DNA from: Burkholderia guangdongensis
Lineage (GTDB): Bacteria; Pseudomonadota; Gammaproteobacteria; Burkholderiales; Burkholderiaceae
NCBI RefSeq assembly: GCF_013403875.1
Contig: NZ_JACBNX010000015.1
Span: 83,105 to 147,104 of the forward strand
Direction: 5' to 3'
Length of the DNA: 64,000 nucleotides
Each line of letters starts with the position of its first letter. The first letter of the stretch is position 1. Of this stretch, positions 48,290-58,200 are shown one piece after another. The translations under genes were made by a program, and so were the position numbers. Under the pieces are notes generated by a model, which was not told the origin of the DNA, ran no database searches, and was given only the letters and a program-made list of their open reading frames with translations.

Positions 48290-48940
48290 TTACAGCGGCG
48301 GCTCGACGGGACGGCGGGCGGGCGCCGGAACCGGCGTCTGGGGCGCGACGACGCCCATCGAGACGATGTACTTCAGCGCGGCGTCGACCGACATGTCGAG
48401 CTCGACGACTTCGCTTTTCGGCAGCATCAGGAAGAAGCCGGACGTCGGGTTCGGCGTCGTCGGCACGTAGACGCTCACGTATTCTTCCTGCAGGTGATTG
48501 AGCACGTCGCCGCCGGGCGAGCCGGTCAGGAACGCGATCGTATACGAGCCGCGGCGCGGATATTCGATCAAGAGCGCCTTGCGGAACGCGTTGCCGCTCG
48601 ACGACAGCAGCGTGTCCGACACCTGCTTGACGCTCGTGTAGATCGGCCCGACGACCGGGATGTGGCGCACGACCGCGTTCCACCACGTGACGAGCTTCTG
48701 GCCGATGAAGTTCTGCGTCAGCAGCCCGACGACGAAGATGAACGCGAGCGTCAGCACCGCGCCGATCCCGGGCAGATGGAAGCCGAGCAGCCGCTCCGGC
48801 TGCCACGAGCCGGGCAGCAGCAGCAGCGTCTGGTCCATCGTCCCGATGATGAGCCCGAGCACCCACAGCGTGATCGCGAGCGGGACGAGGACCAGCAGGC
48901 CCGTCAGAAACACCGATTTCAGGGTCGTCTTTTTCATCAT
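48290..48940 (-). CDS. DUF502 family membrane protein
   Basis: 216 residues. Two membrane helices (SVFLTGLLVLVPLAITLWVL and GIGAVLTLAFIFVVGLLTQN) and a cytoplasmic-side domain with HIPVVGPIYTSVKQVSDTLL, a hallmark of the family. The function is unknown. Part of the fmdB-DUF502-aspS run. Confidence 0.88.
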   Translation of the reverse strand: MMKKTTLKSVFLTGLLVLVPLAITLWVLGLIIGTMDQTLLLLPGSWQPERLLGFHLPGIGAVLTLAFIFVVGLLTQNFIGQKLVTWWNAVVRHIPVVGPIYTSVKQVSDTLLSSSGNAFRKALLIEYPRRGSYTIAFLTGSPGGDVLNHLQEEYVSVYVPTTPNPTSGFFLMLPKSEVVELDMSVDAALKYIVSMGVVAPQTPVPAPARRPVEPPL

Positions 48941-49001
48941 CTGCCGTCAAAGAGCCGCGCAGCCGGCGCGCGGGGTGGAAGCGGCGCGTGGCCGCCTGGC
49001 G

Positions 49002-49358
49002 TCAACTGCTCGACGAGGACGCGGGCGCGGCCGGGGTCGCCGGCGCGGCAGTGCTGCCGCCCGCCGGTGCCGCGGTGTCGCCGCCCGTGGGCGCTGCAGT
49101 GTTGCCGCCCGCCGGCGCCGCGTCGCCCGACGCGTTCGCCGCCGGCGCGCTCGACGTCGCGCTCGCGCCGCCCGAGCCACCGCGGAAATCGGTGACATAC
49201 CAGCCCGAGCCCTTCAATTGAAAGCCCGCGGCGGTCACCTGCTTTTGAAACGTATCCTTCCCGCATTCCGGGCATTGCGTCAGCGGTGGGTCGCTGATCT
49301 TCCGGAGCACGTCCTTCGCGAAACCGCACGCTTCGCATCGATAGGCGTAAATCGGCAT
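49002..49358 (-). CDS. FmdB-family zinc-ribbon protein with a repeated C-terminal tail
   Basis: 118 residues. The FmdB zinc ribbon is at the front: PIYAYRCEACGFAKDVLRKI with a second CPECGK knuckle. QVTAAGFQLKGSGWYVTDF is the standard family end. The last ~50 residues are low-complexity, made of imperfect 8-residue units (APAGGNTA, APTGGDTA, APAGGSTA) encoded by 24-bp repeats at about 49050-49125. Likely disordered. TATAAT upstream at 49402-49407 suggests this is the first gene of the operon to clsB. Confidence 0.88.
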   Translation of the reverse strand: MPIYAYRCEACGFAKDVLRKISDPPLTQCPECGKDTFQKQVTAAGFQLKGSGWYVTDFRGGSGGASATSSAPAANASGDAAPAGGNTAAPTGGDTAAPAGGSTAAPATPAAPASSSSS

Positions 49359-49401
49359 GATTTTTTCCCGCAGAAACTAGAAACGGCTTGCAAAACCTTG
49401 A

Positions 49402-49407
49402 ATTATA
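49402..49407 (-). promoter_or_regulatory. -10 element of the fmdB promoter
   Basis: TATAAT on the minus strand, 44 bp ahead of the fmdB ATG; no good -35. Confidence 0.5.
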
Positions 49408-49465
49408 GCCGAAACCTCGGCGCGAGCCGGCAACGGCGTCACAGCGGCGTCCGCTCGCCGCCGCG

Positions 49466-50122
49466 TCAACGGCGACGCCACGTGAGCCAGCGCTCGCGGC
49501 CCCCGAACACCGGCAACGAATCGGCGACCGGCAGCTCGTCGATCAGCTCGAAATGCGGCGCGAGCAGCGCGTCGAGTTCCGCGCGGTCGATTCCGAACGG
49601 CGGCCCCTTCGGCGTCGCGCCGACGTAGAAGAAGCCGGCAAGCAATCCGCCCGGCGGCAGCAGCGCGGCCATCCGCGCCGCGTAGTCCGCACGGCGCGCC
49701 GGCGGCAACGCGCACAGGAACGCGCGCTCGTACACCCATTGCACCGCGAACGGCGGCTCGTACGCGAAGAAATCGGCCTGCTCGACCACGCTCCCGTGCT
49801 GCGCGCCGAGCTGCGCCTTCGCGGCGGCGACCGCCTGCGCGGCGAAATCGATCGCGCGCACCGGCCAGCCGGCCTGCGCGAGCGCCGCGGCCTCGTACGC
49901 GCTGCCGCAGCCCGGGATCAGCACCGCGCAGCGCGGATGATGCGCGACGAACGCGCGGAACGCGTCGGGCACGCCCGCGAATTCCCACGGCGTCACGCCG
50001 CGCTCGAAGCGTTCGTTCCAGAACGCCGCGTCGCCGGGGTCGCGGGTCGCGAATTCGGCAGCGCCCGGCTCAGAGGCGGGCGGCGGTGCCGGCGGATCGT
50101 CCGGACGAGTCGGCTGGGTCAT
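49466..50122 (-). CDS. TPMT-family S-adenosylmethionine methyltransferase
   Basis: 218 residues. Family start FWNERFERGVTPWEFAGVPD, SAM motif I AVLIPGCGSAYEAAALAQAG, VYERAFLCALPPARRADYAA and ELIDELPVADSL. This is the thiopurine-methyltransferase-like set of bacterial proteins acting on thiol, selenium or tellurium compounds; substrate not known. GGAGG lies 5 bases before ATG 50122. It lies 13 bp after ubiB, so it is probably co-transcribed with it. Confidence 0.88.
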   Translation of the reverse strand: MTQPTRPDDPPAPPPASEPGAAEFATRDPGDAAFWNERFERGVTPWEFAGVPDAFRAFVAHHPRCAVLIPGCGSAYEAAALAQAGWPVRAIDFAAQAVAAAKAQLGAQHGSVVEQADFFAYEPPFAVQWVYERAFLCALPPARRADYAARMAALLPPGGLLAGFFYVGATPKGPPFGIDRAELDALLAPHFELIDELPVADSLPVFGGRERWLTWRRR

Positions 50123-50135
50123 CGCGCCTCCTCGG

Positions 50136-51713
50136 TTACGCGCCGTAAGTGAGCGCAAGCAGCACGCGCGCGACGAGCGCGCCGACGCCGACCGCGAGCC
50201 CGAAGATCAGCAGCGCCTGCAGCAGCCGGTTCGTGCGCTTCTGCTCGAGCAGGATCTGTTTCATCAGGTCGTCGCTCGCCGCTTGCGGCCTGTCGTGACG
50301 CGACGCGACCAGGTGATGCAGCAACCGCGGCAGCTGCGGCAGCGTCTTGCTCCACTGCGGCGCCTCGACCTTCAGGCGCTCGTACCAGCCGCGCAGGCCA
50401 ATCTGCTCGGCCATCCAGCGTTCGAGATACGGCTTCGCGGTTTTCCACAGATCGAGTTCGGGATCGAGCGAGCGCCCGAGTCCCTCGACGTTCAGCATCG
50501 TCTTCTGCAGCAGCACGAGCTGCGGCTGGATCTCGACGTGAAAGCGGCGCGACGTCGAGAACAGGCGCATCAGCACCTGCCCGAGCGAGATGTCCTTCAG
50601 CGCGCGGTCGAAGTACGGCTCGCAGACCGCGCGGATCGCGCTTTCGAGCTCTTCGACGCGCGTCTCCGGCGGCACCCAGCCGGATTCGAGGTGCAGCGTC
50701 GCGACGCGATGGTAGTCGCGCTTGAAGAACGCGAGGAAGTTCTGCGCGAGATAGTTCTTGTCGAAGTCGGACAGCGCGCCGACGATCCCGAAATCGAGCG
50801 CGATATAGCGGCCGAACGTCGCCGGATCGAGGCTGACCTGGATGTTGCCGGGGTGCATGTCCGCGTGGAAGAAACCGTCGCGGAACACCTGCGTGAAGAA
50901 GATCTCGACGCCTTCGCGCGCGAGCTTCGGGATGTCGACGCCGGCCGAGCGCAGCGTCTCGACCTGGCTGATCGGCACGCCCGACATCCGCTCCATCACG
51001 AGCACGTTCGACGTCGAGTAATCCCAGAACATCTCCGGCACGAGCAGCAGGTCGAGGCCCGCGAAGTTGCGGCGCAACTGGCTGCCGTTCGCGGCTTCGC
51101 GCATCAGGTCGAGCTCGTCGTGCAGATACTTGTCGAACTCGGCGACGACCTCGCGCGGCTTCAGCCGCCGCCCGTCGGCCCACAGCCGCTCGGTCCAGGT
51201 CGCGATGTCGCGCAGCAGCGCGAGATCGGAGTCGATCACCGGCAGCATGTTCGGCCGCAGCACCTTCACCGCGACCGCCTTGCCCGTATGCTCGCCCTGC
51301 TTCAGTTTCGCGAAGTGCACCTGCGCGATCGACGCGCTCGCGATTGGCGTGCGCTCGAACTCGTCGAACAGCTCGTCGACCGGCGCGCCGAGCGATTTTT
51401 CGACGATCGCGATCGCGACCGTCGAGTCGAACGGCGGCACCTGATCCTGCAGCTTCGCGAGCTCGTTCGCGAAATCGACCGACAGCAGGTCGCGGCGCGT
51501 CGACAGCACCTGGCCGAACTTCACGAAAATCGGGCCGAGGCTTTCGAGCGCGCGGCGCAGGCGCACCGCGGGCGGATCGGAATAGCGGCGGCCGATCGTC
51601 GTGAGGCGCAGCAGCAGCTTGATGCGCCGGTCTTCGATGCGCGACAGCATCACCTCGTCGAGGCCGAAACGCACGACGGTGAACATGATCTTGATGAAAC
51701 GGAAAATGCGCAT
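50136..51713 (-). CDS. ubiB: ubiquinone biosynthesis atypical kinase UbiB
   Basis: 525 residues. The ABC1/ADCK KxGQ motif is [18 protein letters not shown]; the kinase-like core follows ([49 protein letters not shown]). Two C-terminal hydrophobic helices ([20 protein letters not shown]). UbiB-type proteins are ATPases that support ubiquinone-complex assembly. Co-oriented with ubiJ (9 bp upstream). Confidence 0.95.
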   Translation of the reverse strand: MRIFRFIKIMFTVVRFGLDEVMLSRIEDRRIKLLLRLTTIGRRYSDPPAVRLRRALESLGPIFVKFGQVLSTRRDLLSVDFANELAKLQDQVPPFDSTVAIAIVEKSLGAPVDELFDEFERTPIASASIAQVHFAKLKQGEHTGKAVAVKVLRPNMLPVIDSDLALLRDIATWTERLWADGRRLKPREVVAEFDKYLHDELDLMREAANGSQLRRNFAGLDLLLVPEMFWDYSTSNVLVMERMSGVPISQVETLRSAGVDIPKLAREGVEIFFTQVFRDGFFHADMHPGNIQVSLDPATFGRYIALDFGIVGALSDFDKNYLAQNFLAFFKRDYHRVATLHLESGWVPPETRVEELESAIRAVCEPYFDRALKDISLGQVLMRLFSTSRRFHVEIQPQLVLLQKTMLNVEGLGRSLDPELDLWKTAKPYLERWMAEQIGLRGWYERLKVEAPQWSKTLPQLPRLLHHLVASRHDRPQAASDDLMKQILLEQKRTNRLLQALLIFGLAVGVGALVARVLLALTYGA

Positions 51714-51722
51714 GCGGCGCCC

Positions 51723-52349
51723 TCAATGCGCGCCGCGCGGGCCGCTGCCCGCGCGCGCGCCGATTTTTTGTTCGAGTCGCTCGACCCGCTTCTCGACCCG
51801 CGCGAGCGCGTCGCGCGCGCGCGCGAGCTCCGCGCCGAAATCCGCGAGCGCCGCGCGGCGCACGACCTGCGGATTCTCGTCGAGCCAGTATTCGGTCAGC
51901 GAGTCGATCACGTTGCGGCCGGTCCGGCGCGCGTGCGCGTGGGTGTCACGCACGAACGTCGCGATCCGGTGCGCGGCCGCATCGCCGACGAGCTTCGCGA
52001 GATCCTCCTCCGGCTCCCAGCGCAGATGCTCGGCGAGCTTCGCGATCTGCGTCGCGAACTCGGCGTCGCCGTCGATCTTCACCTGCTTCATCACCGCCGC
52101 CTGCCCGCCCTGCACGAATGCGGCGAGCGCGTCGCCGGCGAGCGCGATCGACACGTCGACCTGGTGCGCGTCCTGCTCGTCGACCGCGGCCAGATAGCCG
52201 TCCGGCTGGACCAGCAACGTCAGCGTGACGGGCGGCACGGCGATCCGGGCGGTTTTGCCCGCGTAAGGGATCAGGCGGTCGCGCGCCCAGGATTCGCGCG
52301 CGAGCAGATGATTGACGGCGGCAGCAAAAGGCTTGGCGGCAAAGGTCAT
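51723..52349 (-). CDS. ubiJ: ubiquinone biosynthesis accessory factor UbiJ
   Basis: 208 residues with an SCP2 lipid-binding domain at about residues 20-120 (VTLTLLVQPDGYLAAVDEQD, QVDVSIALAGDALAAFVQGG) and a C-terminal coiled coil (ELARARDALARVEKRVERLE). UbiJ binds ubiquinone intermediates in the aerobic Ubi complex. A strong terminator lies immediately upstream with its T tract 8 bases from ATG 52349, and there is no ribosome site. Confidence 0.88.
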   Translation of the reverse strand: MTFAAKPFAAAVNHLLARESWARDRLIPYAGKTARIAVPPVTLTLLVQPDGYLAAVDEQDAHQVDVSIALAGDALAAFVQGGQAAVMKQVKIDGDAEFATQIAKLAEHLRWEPEEDLAKLVGDAAAHRIATFVRDTHAHARRTGRNVIDSLTEYWLDENPQVVRRAALADFGAELARARDALARVEKRVERLEQKIGARAGSGPRGAH

Positions 52350-52364
52350 CGGGCTAGGAAAGAA

Positions 52365-52397
52365 AAACCCGCGCGGGCAGGACGCCCGCGCGGGTTT
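52365..52397 (-). terminator. strong terminator between the Tim44-like gene and ubiJ
   Basis: Perfect 14-bp arms AAACCCGCGCGGGC / GCCCGCGCGGGTTT, AGGAC loop; on the minus strand followed by TTTTTCTTT. A TACAAT -10 word at 52400-52405 (minus) sits right beside it, so a ubiJ transcript may start within the stem. Confidence 0.9.
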
Positions 52398-52479
52398 CTA
52401 TTGTAACGTCGGATCGGCCGCGCACCCCGCCCGCGTGCGGGGCCGCGGCGGCATCGCCCAATGTGCGATCAATGCGCGG

Positions 52480-53484
52480 TCAGTGCGTGTCGAGCTGCTG
52501 GATGCCCGCGAGCAGCCAGCCGTGGCCGGCCGGCTTCGACAGGTTCCAGACCTCGTCGAACGGCGCGGCGCTCGCGCTCGCCGATTCGCGAATCAGCCCG
52601 TGGAAACGCACGCTCGCGCTCTGCTCGGCGCCGCGGTCCTCGATGTCGAGCAGCTCGGCGTCGAGCTGCACGACGTCGGTCTGGTTCGCTTCGCTGCCGC
52701 GCGTGTCGACGTCGATCTTGACCTCGGCGAACATTTCGGGCGTCGTGAACTCGCGGATGTCGGCGAGATTGCCCTGGTCCCACGCGGTCTGCAGCCGCAC
52801 GAACGACACTTTCGCGCTGCGCAGAAACGCGTCGGCGTCGAAGCCGGGCGGTACAGCGACCGGCGCGGCCATCGCGGCCGCAGCGGGCTGCGCACCGCCG
52901 CCGCTACCCCCACCAAACACGCGCTGCGCTTCGCTCGCGTAGCCGCTCGTCGCCCCGGACTGGAACGACGGGCCCTGCGCATAGCCGCTCGCGCCGCGAG
53001 CGCCCGCCGCGTACGCCGGCTCCTGTGCGCGGCGGCGGCCCATCAGCTTGCGGATCAGCCAGATGCCGACCGCGGCGAGCAGCGCGATCACGATCACGTT
53101 CGCCATCATGCTCGCGAACGCGCCGCCGAGACCGAAGTGCGACAGCAGCGCCGCGATCCCGAGGCCCGCCGCGAGGCCGGCGATCGGCCCGAGCCAGCGC
53201 GAGCGGTTCGGCGCGGCGCTCGCCGGCGCGGCCGGCTGCTGCCGCTGCATCTGCGACGGCGCCGCCTGCTGCATCGGCTGCTGAGCGGGCGGCGTCGCCT
53301 GCCGCTGCTGGACCATCTGCGACTGCCGGCCGATGCTGCGCCCGCCGCCCAGCCGCCTCGCGTCCGCGTCGAGCGACGCGAGCGTGCCGGCCGCGAGCAG
53401 GCCGACCATCAGCGCGGTGCCGATGCGCCGCGCCCACGGTCTCGACCGCCGGCCATCGTTGGAAAACAGGTGCTTTTCGGACAT
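52480..53484 (-). CDS. Tim44-domain membrane protein
   Basis: 334 residues from ATG 53484 (GGAGGGG upstream). Signal/anchor helix (ALMVGLLAAGTLASL), a Gln/Pro-rich linker (MVQQRQATPPAQQPMQQ), a glycine-rich membrane hairpin (LGLGIAALLSHFGLGGAFAS, ANVIVIALLAAVGIWLIR), then a Tim44-like domain at about residues 200-330 (FDADAFLRSAKVSFVRLQTA, VQLDAELLDIEDR). The Tim44-like fold in bacteria is of unknown role, possibly membrane-protein binding. 42 bp from ubiE. Confidence 0.85.
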   Translation of the reverse strand: MSEKHLFSNDGRRSRPWARRIGTALMVGLLAAGTLASLDADARRLGGGRSIGRQSQMVQQRQATPPAQQPMQQAAPSQMQRQQPAAPASAAPNRSRWLGPIAGLAAGLGIAALLSHFGLGGAFASMMANVIVIALLAAVGIWLIRKLMGRRRAQEPAYAAGARGASGYAQGPSFQSGATSGYASEAQRVFGGGSGGGAQPAAAAMAAPVAVPPGFDADAFLRSAKVSFVRLQTAWDQGNLADIREFTTPEMFAEVKIDVDTRGSEANQTDVVQLDAELLDIEDRGAEQSASVRFHGLIRESASASAAPFDEVWNLSKPAGHGWLLAGIQQLDTH

Positions 53485-53526
53485 CAACCCCTCCAGAATG
53501 TAATGAAACTGAAGGGCAAGACCCCC

Positions 53527-54258
53527 TCAGTACTTGGTTCCGACGTGTAACGCTACCACGCCACCTGACAAATTGTAATATTTGACGGCGTCGAGGCCCG
53601 ATTGTTCCATCATCGTTTTCAATGTGTCCTGATCGGGGTGCATCCGGATCGATTCCGCGAGATACCGGTAACTTTCGGCATCTTTCGCGAATTTGTCACC
53701 AAGCCACGGCAACACCTTGAAAGAATACAGATCGTAGGCTTTCTTCAGCGGATCCCAGACCTTCGAGAATTCGAGCACCATCACGCGGCCGCCCGGCTTC
53801 ACGACGCGGCGCATCTCGGCGAGCGCGGCGTCCTTGTGCGTCATGTTGCGCAGCCCGAACGCGACCGTGACCACGTCGAAGTAGTGGTCCGGAAACGGAA
53901 TCTTCTCGGCGTCGCACAGCAGCGACGGCGTGACGACGCCCTTGTCGAGCAGCCGGTCGCGGCCGACGCGCAGCATCGATTCGTTGATGTCCGTGTGCCA
54001 GACCTCGCCCGTCGGCCCGGCCGCCTTCGCGAACGCCTTCGTCAGGTCGCCGGTGCCGGCCGCGATGTCGAGCACCTTGAAGCCCGGCCGCACGTTCGCC
54101 TGCGCGATCGTGAACGCCTTCCACGCGCGGTGCATGCCCGCCGACATCAGGTCGTTCATCAGATCGTAGTTGCTCGCGACCGAATGGAACACGCCCGCGA
54201 CTTTCTTCGCTTTTTCGTTTTCCTCGACGGACTCGAAGCCGAAGTGGGTTTTGCTCAT
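53527..54258 (-). CDS. ubiE: demethylmenaquinone/2-methoxy-6-polyprenyl-1,4-benzoquinol methyltransferase
   Basis: 243-residue C-methyltransferase of ubiquinone synthesis. Start [20 protein letters not shown], then [23 protein letters not shown] motif [40 protein letters not shown] and [23 protein letters not shown] 54258. In a minus-strand run DUF971-ubiE-Tim44. Confidence 0.97.
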   Translation of the reverse strand: MSKTHFGFESVEENEKAKKVAGVFHSVASNYDLMNDLMSAGMHRAWKAFTIAQANVRPGFKVLDIAAGTGDLTKAFAKAAGPTGEVWHTDINESMLRVGRDRLLDKGVVTPSLLCDAEKIPFPDHYFDVVTVAFGLRNMTHKDAALAEMRRVVKPGGRVMVLEFSKVWDPLKKAYDLYSFKVLPWLGDKFAKDAESYRYLAESIRMHPDQDTLKTMMEQSGLDAVKYYNLSGGVVALHVGTKY

Positions 54259-54307
54259 CGCGTTGATCCTCAGTAAATGGCAAGACGGCGCCTCGCGGCG
54301 CCGTCGT

Positions 54308-54721
54308 TCAGTGGCAGTGGCCGTGCGGCGCGCCCGCCGCCGGCATCGGCGCGTCGCGATCGACGCCCGCCGCCTGCAGTTTGTCGAAATAGTCGCGCCA
54401 TAGCGCGTCCTGGTTCGTCGCCAGTTCGTACAGCAGATCCCACGAGTAGATGCCGGTCGAATGGCCATCGGAGAACGTCGGCTGCAGTGCGTAGTTGCCG
54501 ACGCCTTCGAGCGCGGTGATCGTTACGTCGCGCTTGCCGGTCTGCAGCGTCTCCTGCCCCGGCCCGTGCCCGCGCACCTCCGCCGATGGCGAATAGATGC
54601 GCATCAGCTCGAACGGGATCCGGTAGTGCTCGCCGTTCGGATACTGCAGTTCGAGCACGCGCGACACCGCGTGCACGACGACGCCCGACGGAATCGGGGT
54701 CGTGGAAGTCAAACCGCTCAT
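54308..54721 (-). CDS. DUF971 (gamma-butyrobetaine-hydroxylase-like N-terminal domain) protein
   Basis: 137 residues from ATG 54721. Family pattern: [59 protein letters not shown] and SWDLLYELA. Single-domain proteins of this type lie next to ubiE in many beta-proteobacteria; their function is not settled. GGAGG is 5 bases before the ATG, in an 83-bp duplicated module. Confidence 0.88.
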   Translation of the reverse strand: MSGLTSTTPIPSGVVVHAVSRVLELQYPNGEHYRIPFELMRIYSPSAEVRGHGPGQETLQTGKRDVTITALEGVGNYALQPTFSDGHSTGIYSWDLLYELATNQDALWRDYFDKLQAAGVDRDAPMPAAGAPHGHCH

Positions 54722-54804
54722 CTCAGCCTCCGCAGGGCCGCCCCAAGGAGGCTGAGCGCCCCCTCGGGGGGCAGCGACCAACGGGAGCGTGGGGGTTGTT
54801 TCAT
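54718..54804 (-). CDS. 28-residue mini-ORF coupled at both ends (ATGA overlaps)
   Basis: ATG 54804 to TGA 54718, MKQPPRSRWSLPPEGALSLL then GAALRRLR. Its start overlaps the HIT stop (ATGA) and its stop overlaps the DUF971 start (ATGA). GAGG stands five bases before the start, as before DUF971. It may merely relay ribosomes; the peptide itself need not matter. Composition is that of a GC-rich intergenic repeat. Confidence 0.35.
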   Translation of the reverse strand: MKQPPRSRWSLPPEGALSLLGAALRRLR

Positions 54805-54813
54805 CTCAGCCTC
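54718..54813. repeat. 83-bp module flanked by 13-bp direct repeats
   Basis: TCATCTCAGCCTC at 54718-54730 and 54801-54813. Between them: a 10-bp-arm stem CTCAGCCTCC/GGAGGCTGAG (54722-54756) and a hairpin GCCCCC/GGGGGC (54758-54772). On the minus strand the 13 bp read GAGGCTGAGATGA, i.e. ribosome site plus start. Confidence 0.85.
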
Positions 54814-55250
54814 GAATTTGAATCGGTCATACGTTGAATCTCTTCGCGCACCGCGCCGTGCAACAGCGTCGCCTGCGCGGCGCGCGAACGCAGCAGCGCG
54901 TCGGATGTGCCGCGCTGGCGCGGCGCCCAGATCGGCTGCGGAAAGTGCGCGTCGTTCGAGAAGCGCGGGATCACGTGCCAGTGCACGTGCGGCACCATGT
55001 TGCCGAGGCTCGCGAGATTCACCTTGTTCGGCTGCATCACGCGCCGCACCGCGCGCTCGACCGCGACCACCACGTCCATCAGGTGCGCGCGCTGGGTGTC
55101 GGACAGATCGGACATCTCCGCGACGTGCGCATTCCAGATCACGCGGCAGAAGCCCGGATACTCCGCCTCGCCCGTCGCGAGGACGACGCGCAGCACGTCG
55201 TCCTGCCACAGCACGGCGCCGCCGTCTTCACTGCAAAACACGCATTTCAT
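54801..55250 (-). CDS. HIT-family nucleotide-binding hydrolase
   Basis: 149 residues. Histidine triad HVHWHVIPRFSND; MKCVFCSEDGGAVLWQDDVL and WNAHVAEMSDLSDTQR are typical. HIT proteins hydrolyse phosphate esters or phosphoramidates of nucleotides; substrate unknown. ATG 55250. Its stop lies in the second copy of the 13-bp repeat and is coupled to the mini-ORF. Confidence 0.9.
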   Translation of the reverse strand: MKCVFCSEDGGAVLWQDDVLRVVLATGEAEYPGFCRVIWNAHVAEMSDLSDTQRAHLMDVVVAVERAVRRVMQPNKVNLASLGNMVPHVHWHVIPRFSNDAHFPQPIWAPRQRGTSDALLRSRAAQATLLHGAVREEIQRMTDSNSRLR

Positions 55251-55297
55251 CGCCGCTCCCGCTCGTTAGAGGACGCCACCGGATGCCGCCCGCCCGC

Positions 55298-58200
55298 TCA
55301 AACCAGCACGCGCTCGATCCCGCCGCTGTTCGCGCGCGCGACGTAGTCGGCCATCCAGTTCTCGCCGAGCACCTGACGCGCGATCTCGACGACGACGTAG
55401 TCGGCCTCGATGTTCGCGTCCTCGTTGTAGCGCGACAACCCCTGCAGGCACGACGGGCAGCTCGTCAGGATCTTCACGTCGCCCACCGGCGGATCGCCCG
55501 CGCTGACCGGAATCGCGCGCAACTTCGCCGCGCCCTTCCTGATCTCCTCTTCCTTGCGGAAGCGGACCTGCGTCGAGATATCGGGCCGCGTGACCGCGAG
55601 CGTACCCGATTCGCCGCAGCAGCGGTCGTTCTTCTCGATCCGGTAGCCGTCGTGCTCCGCACCCATCAGCTCGTTCACGAGCTTCACCGGGTCCATCGTC
55701 TTGATCGGCGTGTGGCACGGGTCGTGATACATGTAGCGCATGCCCTTCACGCCGTCGAGTTTCATCCCTTTTTCCAGCAGGAACTCGTGGATGTCGATGA
55801 TCCGGCAGCCCGGGAAGATCTTGTCGAATTCGTAGCCCGCGAGCTGGTCGTAGCAGGTGCCGCACGACACGACGACCGTCTTGATGTCCAGATAGTTCAG
55901 CGTGTTCGCGACACGGTGGAACAGCACGCGGTTGTCGGTGACGATCTGCTCGGCCTTGTCGTACTGGCCGGAGCCGCGCTGCGGATAGCCGCAGCACAGG
56001 TAGCCCGGCGGCAGCACCGTCTGCACGCCCGCTTCCCACAGCATCGCCTGCGTCGCGAGCCCGACCTGCGAGAACAGCCGCTCGGAGCCGCAGCCCGGGA
56101 AGTAGAACACCGCTTCCGAATCGACGGTCGTCGTCTTCGGGTCGCGGATGATCGGCACGATCTTGTTGTCCTCGATGTCGAGCAGCGCGCGCGCCGTCTT
56201 CTTCGGCAGGTTGCCCGGCATCTTCTTGTTCACGAAGTGGATCACCTGCTCGACGACGGGCGGCTTGCCGGTCGTCGCCGGCGGATGCGCGGTCTGCTTC
56301 TTCACGACGTTCTTCAGCATGTCGTTCGCGAAGCGCTGCACCTTGTAGCCGACGCCCATCATCACGCTGCGCGCCACGTTGATCGTCTGCGGATTCGTCG
56401 CGTTCAGGAAGAACATGCCCGCCGCGTTGCCCGGGTTGAACTTCTTCTTGCCCATCTTGCGCAGAATGTTGCGCATGTTCATCGTCACGTCGCCGAAGTC
56501 GATATTCACCGGGCACGGCGTCGCGCACTTGTGGCACACGGTGCAGTGATCGGCGACGTCGTTGAACTCGTCCCAGTGCTTGATCGACACGCCGCGGCGC
56601 GTCTGCTCCTCATACAGGAACGCCTCGATCAACAGCGACGTCGCGAGGATCTTGTTGCGCGGGCTGTACAGCAGGTTCGCGCGCGGCACGTGCGTCGCGC
56701 ACACCGGCTTGCACTTGCCGCAGCGCAGGCAGTTCTTCACCGAATCGGCGATCGCGCCGATGTCGGACTGCTGCATGATCAGCGATTCGTAGCCCATCAG
56801 CCCGAAGCTCGGCGTGTACGCGTTGCGCAGGTCCGCGCCTTCGAGCAGCTTGCCCTTGTTGAAGCGGCCCTCCGGATCGACGCGCTGCTTGTACGCGCGG
56901 AATTCGCCGATCTCGTCGTCGGTCAGGAACTCGAGCTTCGTGATGCCGATCCCGTGCTCGCCGGAGATCACGCCGTCGAGCGAGCGCGCGAGCGTCATGA
57001 TCCGCGCGACCGCCGCGTGCGCATCCTGCAGCATCTCGTAGTTGTCCGAGTTCACCGGGATGTTCGTGTGCACGTTGCCGTCGCCCGCGTGCATGTGCAG
57101 CGCGACGAACACGCGGCCGCGCAGCACCTGCTTGTGGATCGCCTGCGCGTCGTCGAGGATCTGCTTGAATGCGCCGCCGTTGAAGATCGTGCGCAGCTCC
57201 GCGCGGATCTCGTTCTTCCACGAGATCCGCACCGTGCGATCCTGCGCGACGTGGAACACCGTCGCGCCGGGCTGCATGTCGACACGGTCCGCGAACTTCT
57301 CCGCGAGCCCCTCGTAGCCGAGCTGCACCAGATAATGCTGCGCCTCGCGCAGCGACAGGTCGAGCTTGTCGAGCACGAACGTCCAGCGCGCGCGCACGCG
57401 CTTGAGCAGCTCGAGCGCCTGCTGCACGCGGTCTTCGAGCAGCTCCGCGCTCGGGATCTCGCTCGCGTCGTCGGTCTTGCCGAGCGGCAGGTTGCCGGTG
57501 CGGAAGAACGCTTCGAGCGCGTCGACGAGCTGCAGCTTGTTCTTCAGCGACAGCTCGATGTTGATCCGCTCGATCCCGTCCGTGTACTCGCCCATCCGGT
57601 CGATCGGGATCACGACGTCTTCGTTGATCTTGAACGCGTTCGTGTGCTTCGCTATCGCCGCGGTGCGGCTGCGGTCGAGCCAGAAACGCTTGCGGGCCTC
57701 GGCGCTCACCGCGACGAAGCCTTCGCCGCTCTTGCCGTTCGCCATCCGGACGACCTCGGACGTCGCGTGCGCGACCTGGTCCGCGTCGTCGCCGACGATG
57801 TCGCCGATCAGCACCATCTTCGGGAACGCGTTGCGCTTGCTCTTCGTCGCGTAGCCGACCGCGCGCAGATAGCGTTCGTCGAGGTGCTCGAGGCCGGCGA
57901 GAATCGCGCCGCCCTGCTTCGCCGTTTCGAACAGGTAGTCCTTGATCTCGACGATGCTCGGAATCGCCTCGCGCGCCTGGCCGAAGAATTCGAGACAGAC
58001 GGTGCGCGTGTGCGCGGGCATCTTGTGCAACACCCAGCGCGCGGACGTGATCAGGCCGTCGCAGCCTTCCTTCTGCACGCCCGGCAGGCCCGCGAGGAAC
58101 TTGTCGGTCACGTCCTTGCCGAGGCCTTCCTTGCGGAAGCGCCGGCCCTCGATGTCGAGCGTCTCGGTGCGCAGCAGCTTCTCGCCGGGCGCGGCGGCGC

